64,000 nt of DNA from an uncultured Holophagaceae bacterium (lineage in GTDB: Bacteria; Acidobacteriota; Holophagae; Holophagales; Holophagaceae), in assembly GCA_903857495.1 (NCBI GenBank), contig CAIOFF010000019.1, forward strand, positions 1-64,000. The letters are read 5' to 3'. Shown in pieces: positions 18,226 to 26,599 of this stretch; positions within the stretch are counted from its first letter, which is position 1, and every line of letters begins with the position of its first letter. The notes below the pieces were generated by a model. The model was not told the DNA's origin and did not search any database. It saw only the letters and a program-made list of their open reading frames with translations. The translations under genes and the position numbers were made by a program.

Positions 18226-20346
18226 ATGAGGACCCTCACCATGGCCATCGCCCTCACCGGCACCCTGCTCGCCGCCCACGGACCCCTGACCTATCCGCCG
18301 ACCCGCAAGGGGGAGGTGGTGGAGGACTTCTTCGGTACCCAGGTGGCGGATCCCTACCGCTGGCTGGAGGATGACAACTCGGCGGAGACCAAGGCCTGGG
18401 TCGAGGCCCAGAACAAGGTCACCAGCGCCTACCTGGAGGCCATCCCCGCGCGCCAGCAGCTGCGGGAGCGCATGACCCGGCTCTGGGACTTCGAGAAGTT
18501 CAGCGCCCCCTTCAAGCGGGGTGACCGCTACTTCTACTCCCACAACACGGGCCTGCAGAATCAGGCGGTCCTCTTCGTCACCGAGGAGGCCTCGGCCCGG
18601 GGCCGGGTGCTGCTGGATCCCAACACCCTCAGCAAGGACGGCACCGTGGCCCTCAGCGGCCTGAGCGTCACCCTGGATGGCCGGCTCATGGCCTACGCCG
18701 TGGCCGAGGCCGGGTCCGACTGGCAGACCTGGAAAGTTCGGGACGTGGCCACGGGCAAGGACCTGGCGGACGAGGTCCGCTGGTCCAAGGCCAGCGGCGC
18801 CTCCTGGCTGAAGGACGGCACCGGCTTCTTCTACAGCCGCTACGAGGCGCCCAAGACCGGCGGGACCCTCACCGGCGTGAACCAGAACCACCTGCTCTGT
18901 TTCCACAAGCTGGGCACGGCCCAGGCGGATGATGTGCTCGTCTACCAGCGGCCCGACCAGCCTGAGTGGTATCTGGGCGGCTCGGTCACCGAGGACGGCC
19001 GCTGGCTGGTCATCTACGGCAGCAAGGGCACCAACCCCGAGACCAGCGTGTTCCTCAAGGACCTGACCCGCCCCGGCGCGTCCGTGGAGCCCTTCCTGGA
19101 CCGCATGGACGCGAGCTACACCGTGGTGGACAGCGAAGGCGACCGGTTCTTCGTGCTCACCAACCAGGCCGCGCCACGCAACCGGCTGGTGGCGATCCGG
19201 CGGGGCCACGCCGAGCCCTCCGCCTGGACCAGCGTCATCCCCCAGGCCAAGGGCGGGGATGTGCTGGAGGCCGTGTCCCTGGTGGGCGGGCGCTTCGTCG
19301 CCACCTGGATGCGCGATGCCCACTCCGCCGTGACCTTCCACAGCCTCGCCGGCCGGAAGCAGGGGGAGCTCGCCCTGCCGTCGCTGGGCACCGTGGGCGG
19401 CTTCGGCGGCCGGCGCGAGGACCGCGAGACCTTCTACACCTTCGGCAGCTTCACCTACCCCGGCACCGTCTATCGGCTGGACCTCAAGACCCGCCAGAGC
19501 ACCGTCTTCCGGGAGCCCAAGGTGGCCTTCCAGCCGGCGGACTACGAGGTGAAGCAGGTCTTCTACCCCAGCAAGGACGGCACCAAGATCCCCATGTTCC
19601 TGGTGCACCGCAAGGGCCTCAAGCTGGATGGCCAGAACCCCACGCTGCTCTATGGCTATGGCGGCTTCAACGTCTCGCTGACTCCGGCCTTCTCGGTGTC
19701 GCGCATGGTCTGGCTGGAGCGGGGCGGTGTCTTCGCCATGCCCAACCTGCGGGGCGGCGGCGAATACGGCCTGGCCTGGTACGACGCCGGCCGCAAGGAG
19801 AAGAAGCAGAACGTCTTTGACGACTTCATCGCCGCGGCGGAGTGGCTCATCGCCCACAAGCTCACCTCCACCCCGAAGCTGGCCATCAACGGCGGCTCCA
19901 ACGGCGGCCTGCTGGTGGGGGCCTGCCTGACCCAGCGGCCCGAGCTCTTCGGCGCGGCGGTGCCCGAGGTGGGCGTCATGGACATGCTGCGCTTCCACAA
20001 GTTCACCCTGGGCTGGGGCTGGAAGAGCGACTACGGCAGCAGCGAGACCCGGGAGGGGTTTGCCACCCTGATGACCTACTCGCCTCTGCACACCCTGAAG
20101 CCAGGCACGAAGTACCCGCCGACCCTGGTCACCACCGGCGACCATGACGACCGCGTGGTGCCCGCCCACAGCCACAAGTTCACCGCCACCCTCCAGGCCT
20201 GCCAGGCCGGTCCGGCCCCGGTGCTCACCCGCATCGAGACCAGCGCGGGCCACGGCGCCGGCAAGCCCACGGCCAAGGCCATCGCCGAGCGTGCCGATGT
20301 CCTGGCCTTCCTGGTGCAGAGCCTGGGCATGAAGGGTACCGATTAG
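18226..20346 (+). CDS. Prolyl oligopeptidase family serine peptidase (S9A), copy 1
   Basis: This exported peptidase cleaves short peptides after proline. The start MRTLTMAIALTGTLLAAHG gives a signal peptide and has GGAG ten bases upstream; an ATG nine codons earlier is the alternative. The beta-propeller begins YPPTRKGEVVEDFFGTQVADPYRWLEDD. The C-terminal alpha/beta hydrolase has the nucleophile in NGGSNGGLLVGA, the Asp in TTGDHDDRVVPAHS and the His in SAGHGAGKPT. It is 706 residues, normal for S9A. A close paralogue follows 49 bases downstream, and a more distant one lies at 59516. The 1327-aa track ORF is an antisense read-in. Confidence 0.94.
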   Translation: MRTLTMAIALTGTLLAAHGPLTYPPTRKGEVVEDFFGTQVADPYRWLEDDNSAETKAWVEAQNKVTSAYLEAIPARQQLRERMTRLWDFEKFSAPFKRGDRYFYSHNTGLQNQAVLFVTEEASARGRVLLDPNTLSKDGTVALSGLSVTLDGRLMAYAVAEAGSDWQTWKVRDVATGKDLADEVRWSKASGASWLKDGTGFFYSRYEAPKTGGTLTGVNQNHLLCFHKLGTAQADDVLVYQRPDQPEWYLGGSVTEDGRWLVIYGSKGTNPETSVFLKDLTRPGASVEPFLDRMDASYTVVDSEGDRFFVLTNQAAPRNRLVAIRRGHAEPSAWTSVIPQAKGGDVLEAVSLVGGRFVATWMRDAHSAVTFHSLAGRKQGELALPSLGTVGGFGGRREDRETFYTFGSFTYPGTVYRLDLKTRQSTVFREPKVAFQPADYEVKQVFYPSKDGTKIPMFLVHRKGLKLDGQNPTLLYGYGGFNVSLTPAFSVSRMVWLERGGVFAMPNLRGGGEYGLAWYDAGRKEKKQNVFDDFIAAAEWLIAHKLTSTPKLAINGGSNGGLLVGACLTQRPELFGAAVPEVGVMDMLRFHKFTLGWGWKSDYGSSETREGFATLMTYSPLHTLKPGTKYPPTLVTTGDHDDRVVPAHSHKFTATLQACQAGPAPVLTRIETSAGHGAGKPTAKAIAERADVLAFLVQSLGMKGTD

Positions 20347-20395
20347 CCTTGTAAGACGAGGTATGCTATTCCGACGCCCTTTCCGGAGACCCTCC

Positions 20396-22537
20396 ATGAC
20401 CCCTCGCGCTTCCCTCGTCGGCCTGCTGGCCTGCGCCACGCTGGCCCTGCCGGCCCAGACACCCCTGGCCTATCCGACCACCCGCAAGGCCGACGTGGTG
20501 GACAACTACCACGGCACCCAGGTGGCCGATCCCTACCGCTGGCTGGAGGATGACCGCAGCGCCGAGACCGCCGCCTGGGTGGAGGCCCAGAACAAGGTGA
20601 CCGAGGCCTACCTGGGGCAGATCCCCGAGCGGAAGGCCATCGAGGGCCGCCTCACGCGACTCTGGGACTACGAGAAGTTCGGCGCCCCCAGCCGCCACGG
20701 GAAGGCCTACATCTACACCCACAACACCGGCCTGCAGAACCAGGGCGTGCTCTACGTGACCACCGACCTCAAGCAGAAGGGCAGGGTGCTGCTGGATCCC
20801 AACACGCTGAGCAGCGACGGCATCGTGTCCCTGGGCAACACCGTGTTCACGGAAGACGGCCGCTACATGGCCTACTCGCTCTCCAAGGGCGGCGCCGACC
20901 TGAACATCTGGAAGGTGCGCGACGTCGAGACCGGCAAGGATCTGGCCGATGAGCTGCCCCTGGGCCGCAACAGCGTGGGCGGCTGGGCCCTGGACGGCAG
21001 CGGCTTCTACTACACCCGCTACCCCCTGCCCAAGGATCGCAGCGCCCTCACCGGCGTCTTCAAGAACCAGCAGCTCTTCTTCCACCGCCTCGGCACCGCC
21101 GTGGACAAGGACGAAGTCATCTACGAGCGGCCGGATCAGCCGGACTGGGGCTTCGGCGCCGGGCCCACGGACGATGGCCGCTGGCTGGTGGTCTACCAGA
21201 ACCAGGGCACGGACCGCCGCAGCCGGGTCTTCCTCAAGGACCTGAGCAAGCCCGGGGCCAAGGTGGAGCCCTTCCTCGACAAGTTCGACGCCACCTACCG
21301 CATCGTCGGCAGCGACGGCGACACCTTCTACGTCCAGACCGACCAGGGCGCCCCCCGCAGCCGCCTGGTGGCCATCCAGAAGGCTCATCCCGAGCCCGTA
21401 GCCTGGAAGACCCTCCTGGCCGAGGGGCCGGGCCGGGACGTGCTGGGCAGCGTCCACCTGGTGGCCAACCGCTTCGCCGCCACCTGGCGCATCGACGCGC
21501 TGAATACCGTGCGGCTCTATGACCTGCAGGGCAAGCTCGAGCGCGAGATCGCCCTGCCGGGCGTGGGCTCGCTGGCGGGCTTCGGCGGCCGCCGGAACCA
21601 CACCGAGGCCTTCTACGGCTTCACCAGCTTCAACCTCCCCACCACCCTCTACCACTACGACTTCGCCACTGGGAAGAGCGAGGTCTTCCGCCAGCCCAAG
21701 CTGGCCTTTGATCCCGCCGCCTTCGAGGTGTCCCGGGTCTTCTACCCCAGCAAGGACGGCACCCGCATCCCGATGTTCCTGGCCCACAAAAAGGGCCTCA
21801 AGCTCGACGGCACCAACCCCACGCTGCTCTACGGCTACGGCGGCTTCAACATCCCCGCCGCCCCGGGCTACAGCCCCGCCAACCTGGCCTGGCTGGAGAT
21901 GGGCGGCGTCTACGCCTTCGCAGGCCTGCGGGGCGGCAGCGAGTACGGCCGCGCCTGGTACGAGGCGGGCCGCCTGAAGACCAAGCAGAATGTCTTTGAC
22001 GACTTCATCGCCGCCGCCGAGTGGCTCATCCAGCAGAAATACACCTCCACCCCGAAGCTCGCCATCCACGGCGGCTCCAACGGCGGCCTGCTGGTGGGCG
22101 CGTGCCTGGCCCAGCGGCCCGAGCTCTTCGGCGCGGCCCTGCCCGCCGTGGGCGTCATGGACATGCTGCGCTACCACAAGTTCACCATCGGCTGGATGTG
22201 GAAGAGCGACTACGACTGCTCCGACGACGCGGATGGGTTCAATTACCTCATGACCTACAGCCCCCTCCACACCCTGAAGCCCGGCACCAAGTATCCGCCC
22301 ACCCTGGTCACCACCGGCGACCATGACGACCGCGTGGTGCCCGCCCACAGCCACAAGTTCATCGCCACCCTGCAGGCCGCCCAGGCTGGCCCCGCGCCCG
22401 TCCTCACCCGCATCGAGACCAACGCGGGCCACGGCGCCGGCAAGCCCACCGCCAAGCAGATCGCCGAGCGCGCCGACCAGTGGGCCTTCCTCCTCAAGAG
22501 CCTCGCCCTCAAGCTGCCTGTGGGCTTCGGCCAGTAG
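20396..22537 (+). CDS. Prolyl oligopeptidase family serine peptidase (S9A), copy 2
   Basis: This is a paralogue of the upstream gene with the same architecture: signal peptide MTPRASLVGLLACATLALPAQ, propeller from YPTTRKADVVDNYHGTQVADPYRWLEDD, nucleophile in HGGSNGGLLVGA, Asp in TTGDHDDRVVPAHS and His in NAGHGAGKPTAKQ. CGGAG sits seven bases before the ATG. The high identity over the whole length and head-to-tail placement indicate tandem duplication, with divergence mainly in the propeller, which may tune substrate access. The protein is 713 residues and ends about 120 bases before tRNA-Thr. Confidence 0.94.
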   Translation: MTPRASLVGLLACATLALPAQTPLAYPTTRKADVVDNYHGTQVADPYRWLEDDRSAETAAWVEAQNKVTEAYLGQIPERKAIEGRLTRLWDYEKFGAPSRHGKAYIYTHNTGLQNQGVLYVTTDLKQKGRVLLDPNTLSSDGIVSLGNTVFTEDGRYMAYSLSKGGADLNIWKVRDVETGKDLADELPLGRNSVGGWALDGSGFYYTRYPLPKDRSALTGVFKNQQLFFHRLGTAVDKDEVIYERPDQPDWGFGAGPTDDGRWLVVYQNQGTDRRSRVFLKDLSKPGAKVEPFLDKFDATYRIVGSDGDTFYVQTDQGAPRSRLVAIQKAHPEPVAWKTLLAEGPGRDVLGSVHLVANRFAATWRIDALNTVRLYDLQGKLEREIALPGVGSLAGFGGRRNHTEAFYGFTSFNLPTTLYHYDFATGKSEVFRQPKLAFDPAAFEVSRVFYPSKDGTRIPMFLAHKKGLKLDGTNPTLLYGYGGFNIPAAPGYSPANLAWLEMGGVYAFAGLRGGSEYGRAWYEAGRLKTKQNVFDDFIAAAEWLIQQKYTSTPKLAIHGGSNGGLLVGACLAQRPELFGAALPAVGVMDMLRYHKFTIGWMWKSDYDCSDDADGFNYLMTYSPLHTLKPGTKYPPTLVTTGDHDDRVVPAHSHKFIATLQAAQAGPAPVLTRIETNAGHGAGKPTAKQIAERADQWAFLLKSLALKLPVGFGQ

Positions 22538-22615
22538 TTGCCATCAGCCGCCCGCGTCAGCCCAGTCTGGCGCGACCAGATCCCAGCGCAGCGGCTCTTC
22601 GAAGCCCTGCGCCGG

Positions 22616-22644
22616 TTGACCCTCTCCGGTCTGCCGGATAAACT
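22616..22644 (+). promoter_or_regulatory. Sigma-70-type promoter of tRNA-Thr
   Basis: TTGACC (22616-22621) and TAAACT (22639-22644) are separated by exactly 17 bases. The expected start is just before the tRNA at 22656. This is the clearest promoter in the window. Confidence 0.75.
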
Positions 22645-22655
22645 CGCCAGTGCAA

Positions 22656-22727
22656 GCCGAAGTAGCTCAGGGGTAGAGCAGCGCACTCGTAATGCGCAGG
22701 TCGCAGGTTCAATTCCTGTCTTCGGCT
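22656..22727 (+). tRNA. tRNA-Thr (anticodon CGT)
   Basis: A 72-nt cloverleaf folds completely: acceptor GCCGAAG/CTTCGGC, D-arm GCTC...GAGC, anticodon stem GCGCA/TGCGC around loop CTCGTAA with anticodon CGT at 22688-22690, variable AGGTC, T-arm GCAGG-TTCAATT-CCTGT and discriminator T. CCA is not encoded. It has its own promoter and a strong terminator. It forms the left boundary of the CRISPR-Cas region, and the 3' half of a related tRNA-Thr lies at 30002. Confidence 0.96.
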
Positions 22728-22734
22728 CGGAAGG

Positions 22735-22764
22735 AACCCAAGACGGACCGTCTTGGGTTTTTTT
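22735..22764 (+). terminator. Rho-independent terminator of tRNA-Thr
   Basis: AACCCAAGACGG and CCGTCTTGGGTT pair as a 12-bp stem with a one-base loop, followed by a run of seven T. It starts eight bases after the tRNA end. Confidence 0.92.
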
Positions 22765-22904
22765 GCGTAAGGTTGCGGGAGACCCTTCGGGAGGGTTTCC
22801 CGGGATCTGGCTGGGTGGCTCCTGGAATTGCCTGAAATTCAGCTTAGACAAACGGGCCATAACCGTTCTCCAGGATGTCATTTAAGTTAAACAAAGGAAT
22901 GCTT

Positions 22905-22921
22905 TAGACATATTTTGTCTA
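22905..22921. promoter_or_regulatory. Short dyad TAGACA-N5-TGTCTA upstream of cas12b
   Basis: The region 22765-22962 holds no gene. A hairpin GGGAGACCC...GGGTTTCCC occurs at about 22777-22801, then the DNA becomes AT-rich. TAGACA TATTT TGTCTA forms a symmetric site about 45 bases before the cas12b ATG, and a further half-site TTAGACA occurs near 22844. The location suggests the promoter/operator region of the cas operon; no regulator is assigned. Confidence 0.35.
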
Positions 22922-22962
22922 TTCATCCCCGATTACCATAGGGTCTTCATCCGGGGGATGAC

Positions 22963-25900
22963 ATGCCCACGAGGTCGATTGCACTCCAACTGGACCTCAC
23001 GGATCCAGTGCATGCTTCTGCCCTCTGGCAGACGCATCGTCTAATGAATGAGAAGGCACGCTGGTTCCTCCAGGAGCTGCTGGTGCTGAGAGGGGATGAG
23101 GTCTGGACCGAGGATGTGGTGCTGGCCAGGTCCATGGGTCACCCCGGCCAGGAAAAGAACGAACACGGGTTGTTCGTTGTGTCGAAGCCCATGGCACAGG
23201 AGCGTCTGCGGGAACGCATCAAGCTGCTCAAGCCAACACTCACACCTGAAGCTATCGGGAAGGCCGCACAGGGACTGGCTGCACTCTACGATCTGGTCAT
23301 CCCCAGCCACCTGGATGGTGAAGAGGGCGATGCCCAATCAGCCAACCGTCTCATGGGCATTCTGCTAGATCCAGGCTCAGAGGGTGGCCTGGGTGCCATT
23401 GCCAAGGCAGAGGCTCCCACTTGGGTTGATGCGATGTCCAAGGAGGCCGCTGGCTGGGAGGCGGCAGCAGAAGCGTGGCGGGTTACGACTTTGGCCGCAA
23501 CCCGTCCAACAGGTCGGCAACCCCGGTGGCGGGGTCTTGCAGAGAAGGCAGACCCTGAGTGGCTCCTGGCCTACCTGGAAGACCTGGAGAAGAACCAGAA
23601 GAAGGCCGGTGCCGGAGGTGAGGCGACCCTCCTGGCCCAGTTGAAGAAGGATGGACTGCTACCGGTCTGGCCTGCCTACCAGACTGTTAAGGCCATGATC
23701 GGGGGCGAGGAGCGTGGATACCTTTCCAAGTGGGATCGTCTTGCCTTCAAGCTGGCGGTGTCCCGGTTGCTGTCCTGGGAGTCCTGGAACCACCGGGCGC
23801 GGAAGGAACATGAGACTAGGCAACTAGCCTTGAGCAGCGCCCTGGATGCCCTCTCGGCCTTCCCTGGCACGGTCACACAGCTACGGGCCTACGAACTGGA
23901 GCGGACCCGCGACCTCAGGGCCACCAACCAGCTGGCGAAGGATGACACCGACTTCAGGCTGGGTGGCAGGCAGATCCGCAAGTGGGAAGCCCTGTCCCGC
24001 GCACTGCGTAGGGCCACGGTGGGGACGGACCTCCTTCAGGTGGTCGCCGAGTTCCAGGCCATCAACCCACGGGAATCTCCAGACCCCTATTTCTCAGAGT
24101 GGGTGCTTGCCAGCCCAGCCAGACAGGACCTATGGGCAACCGATGAGGGTGTCCGTGCTGTGCAACTTCTGGCGAAGGCGAACCGACTGGAATTCATCGC
24201 AAGGAAGAGCCGGGAACGCACGGCCATGACCCCTCCCGATGCGCGTCTACATCCCATCTGGCTTCAGTTTGAGGAACCCAGCGGGAGCAACTTGAAGAAC
24301 CTGAATCTCGTCCGAAACGCCGAAGGTGACTGGTTCGCAGCCCTGGACCTCATCCACCAGCAAGACGGTGGACCGCGAGAGGAGAAGGCATTCAAGATCC
24401 CCCTCCGGCCCTCGGCGCAGCTTGCCATCCAGTCAGTGGAGAAGCTGAACAAGAAGGAGGGCGGCCCAGGCAAGACTCCCGTCATCACCTTCATTCAGGC
24501 ACCCAGCCGGGGTCGAGTGGAGGACAGGCGGGGCACGGAGACCTGGACTGCGACGATGCAAAGCCCAGACATTCTGTTGGACCGGGCAATCCTGGAAGCG
24601 AATCCTGACGCTGCCTTCGATCCGGCCCACCTCCGCGCCAACCTGAAGCTGGTGCTGGACCTTGAGCCGCAGTTGGTGGAGGGGCAGGGGATCGCCACGG
24701 TCACCCCTTCGGGCACCCGGTGGTCACGCATACCCGCGCCCAAGTGGGCCTACCACCTCCAGAGTTCCCTTGCCGAGGCAAGCAAGCATGAGGCAGAACT
24801 GGCAGAAGGCCACCGGTTCCTGTCGGTGGATCTAGGGGTCCGGGACCTTGCTGCAGTGGCCCTCTTTGAACTCCACAAGGGCAGGCTGAAGTCCGGCGAG
24901 GAAGGCTTCGCCATTCCGGCCTCGTCACCCTGGAAGGCACTGCTGGTCGAAGGGTCCATAAGAACCCTCAGCCTCCCTGGGGAACTGGCAGACATTGATG
25001 CCGACACCTTATCCCGCCGCCGCGAAGCAGAGGATGCCCTGCGGCTCATGAAATTCCTGAAGATCCGACGCACCCGCCTGCTGGCCCTGGCGCACCCTGC
25101 CACCCCTGCTTCGGCGCGGAGCAAGGCCCTGGATGGGCTAATGCGCAAGGTCAAGGATCCCGCTGCCCAGGCTCGGGCCAGGGAGGACCAGAACCGTCAC
25201 GCGACTGCCCTTGCTCTATTGCTGGCTGACGATGACCCGCCCCAGGCCAGGGGAGACAGAGCTTCCGAGCGCAAGCAGGCTACCCGACCAGCCAATGTCA
25301 ATGCAGCCTTCCGTGCTCCACTGCAACAGGCCGCCGGGCTTGATCCCATGCCAGACATCTCGACCGTCCCCGCAGCTCAGGCCACCCTCGGCGCCTGGGA
25401 CGAAGCCATCGCTGAGTTGGTTCAGACCTGGAGGGCGAGGACCCGAAGGCGAGATCCGCGCAAATCTGGGCTGCACGGCAAGAGCCTCTGGGCCATCGAG
25501 CATCTTGGTTCCGTGCGGGACTTCCTGAAGGGCTGGCATCGCCGGGGGCAGATGAGCGGCGAGATCAACCGACCGGGCCGCGACTTCGCCAAGACCCTGC
25601 TGGAACACATCAACCAGCTAAAGGACGACCGCACCAAGGAGGGCGCCAACCTCCTGACGAACACCGCGAGAGGGCTTGTTTACGATCCTTCCTCCCACCA
25701 GTGGACCAAACAGTTCGAGCCTGCCCACCTGATCCTGTTCGAGGACTTGACCCGGTACCGATTCTTCACGGACCGTCCCCGGTTCGAGAACAGCCAGCTC
25801 ATGCGCTGGACCCACCGAGAACTCACCAAGGTGGTGCAGCAGATGGCGCAACTCTTCGGGATCGGTGTCCTGGATACGGGTGCTGCCTTCAGCAGTCGCT

Positions 25901-26598
25901 TCCATGGCCTGAGCGGCACGCCTGGGCTTCGCGCCAAGGTCTTCACGGAGAACGAACTTCGCGCCGACTGGTTCCAGAACCGCTGGAAGGAGTCCTGGCA
26001 ACCGGCCCCAGGCGTCCCACTCCCCTGGGACGGTGGGAAGACCTTCTTCACCCTGGATGCACATGGAAAGTTGGAGTCACTGGATGCCGACCACAACGCG
26101 GCACTGAGTCTGGCGCGAAGGTTTGCCAACCGGAACGGAGAACCCATTCGTCTGGTCTGCACTGGGATGAAGGATGGAACCTTCGTCCCGTCCAACCTAG
26201 GCAAGCGGCTTCTTGGTGGCCTGCGTGGGGCGGACCCCAAGGACAAGGGCTACGGTCACCTGGTGCCCTGCACGGGTGCCCCGGCCTTCGCCTGGGAGCC
26301 GTTGACCCAGTCTCAGTGGGAGAAACTGGCAGGGGCAAAGGTCGCCAAGCAAGATGAGTCACAGGCCGTGCCAGAGGATGACGCGGATGCCCTAGAGGAG
26401 GCCATGGAGCAGGCCGAGGCCGAGTCCGAAAGCGTGGAGGGCGTAGGGGCTGGCAAGAAAGTGGTCTTCTTCCGGGATCCCTCTGGCACCTTCTTCCCCG
26501 CCAACCACTGGCTACCGGGTGATGTGTTCTGGGGGTCTGTGCGGAAGAGCATCACTAAGGCCATGCGCCAGCTGCATGAGGCCCAGCAGCCTTTCTGA
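22963..26598 (+). CDS. cas12b: CRISPR-associated RNA-guided endonuclease Cas12b (C2c1), type V-B effector
   Basis: This single-protein effector would use a crRNA:tracrRNA duplex to cut target DNA with one RuvC site. The N-terminus (IALQLDLTDPVHASALWQTHRLMNEKARWFLQELLVLR) and the LLSWESWNHRARKEHE block align with Alicyclobacillus Cas12b from memory. The split RuvC is complete: D623 in FLSVDLGVRDLA, E927 in LILFEDLTRYRF and D1043 in SLDADHNAALSLARRF. The C-terminal RDPSG...W...FW block also matches. It is 1211 residues, longer than the 1129 of AacCas12b, with most extra length before RuvC-I. GGGGGA precedes the ATG. The cas4-cas1 start follows after one base. GC is visibly lower than in neighbours, suggesting transfer. 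Confidence 0.95.
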   Translation: MPTRSIALQLDLTDPVHASALWQTHRLMNEKARWFLQELLVLRGDEVWTEDVVLARSMGHPGQEKNEHGLFVVSKPMAQERLRERIKLLKPTLTPEAIGKAAQGLAALYDLVIPSHLDGEEGDAQSANRLMGILLDPGSEGGLGAIAKAEAPTWVDAMSKEAAGWEAAAEAWRVTTLAATRPTGRQPRWRGLAEKADPEWLLAYLEDLEKNQKKAGAGGEATLLAQLKKDGLLPVWPAYQTVKAMIGGEERGYLSKWDRLAFKLAVSRLLSWESWNHRARKEHETRQLALSSALDALSAFPGTVTQLRAYELERTRDLRATNQLAKDDTDFRLGGRQIRKWEALSRALRRATVGTDLLQVVAEFQAINPRESPDPYFSEWVLASPARQDLWATDEGVRAVQLLAKANRLEFIARKSRERTAMTPPDARLHPIWLQFEEPSGSNLKNLNLVRNAEGDWFAALDLIHQQDGGPREEKAFKIPLRPSAQLAIQSVEKLNKKEGGPGKTPVITFIQAPSRGRVEDRRGTETWTATMQSPDILLDRAILEANPDAAFDPAHLRANLKLVLDLEPQLVEGQGIATVTPSGTRWSRIPAPKWAYHLQSSLAEASKHEAELAEGHRFLSVDLGVRDLAAVALFELHKGRLKSGEEGFAIPASSPWKALLVEGSIRTLSLPGELADIDADTLSRRREAEDALRLMKFLKIRRTRLLALAHPATPASARSKALDGLMRKVKDPAAQARAREDQNRHATALALLLADDDPPQARGDRASERKQATRPANVNAAFRAPLQQAAGLDPMPDISTVPAAQATLGAWDEAIAELVQTWRARTRRRDPRKSGLHGKSLWAIEHLGSVRDFLKGWHRRGQMSGEINRPGRDFAKTLLEHINQLKDDRTKEGANLLTNTARGLVYDPSSHQWTKQFEPAHLILFEDLTRYRFFTDRPRFENSQLMRWTHRELTKVVQQMAQLFGIGVLDTGAAFSSRFHGLSGTPGLRAKVFTENELRADWFQNRWKESWQPAPGVPLPWDGGKTFFTLDAHGKLESLDADHNAALSLARRFANRNGEPIRLVCTGMKDGTFVPSNLGKRLLGGLRGADPKDKGYGHLVPCTGAPAFAWEPLTQSQWEKLAGAKVAKQDESQAVPEDDADALEEAMEQAEAESESVEGVGAGKKVVFFRDPSGTFFPANHWLPGDVFWGSVRKSITKAMRQLHEAQQPF

Positions 26599-26599
26599 T

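Noticed and set aside
22963-26598. Cas12a or TnpB identity for the large effector
   Set aside because: The N-terminal block, LLSWESWN motif, RuvC spacing and C-terminal RDPSG block follow Cas12b; Cas4-Cas1 is fused and a tracrRNA is needed, unlike Cas12a.
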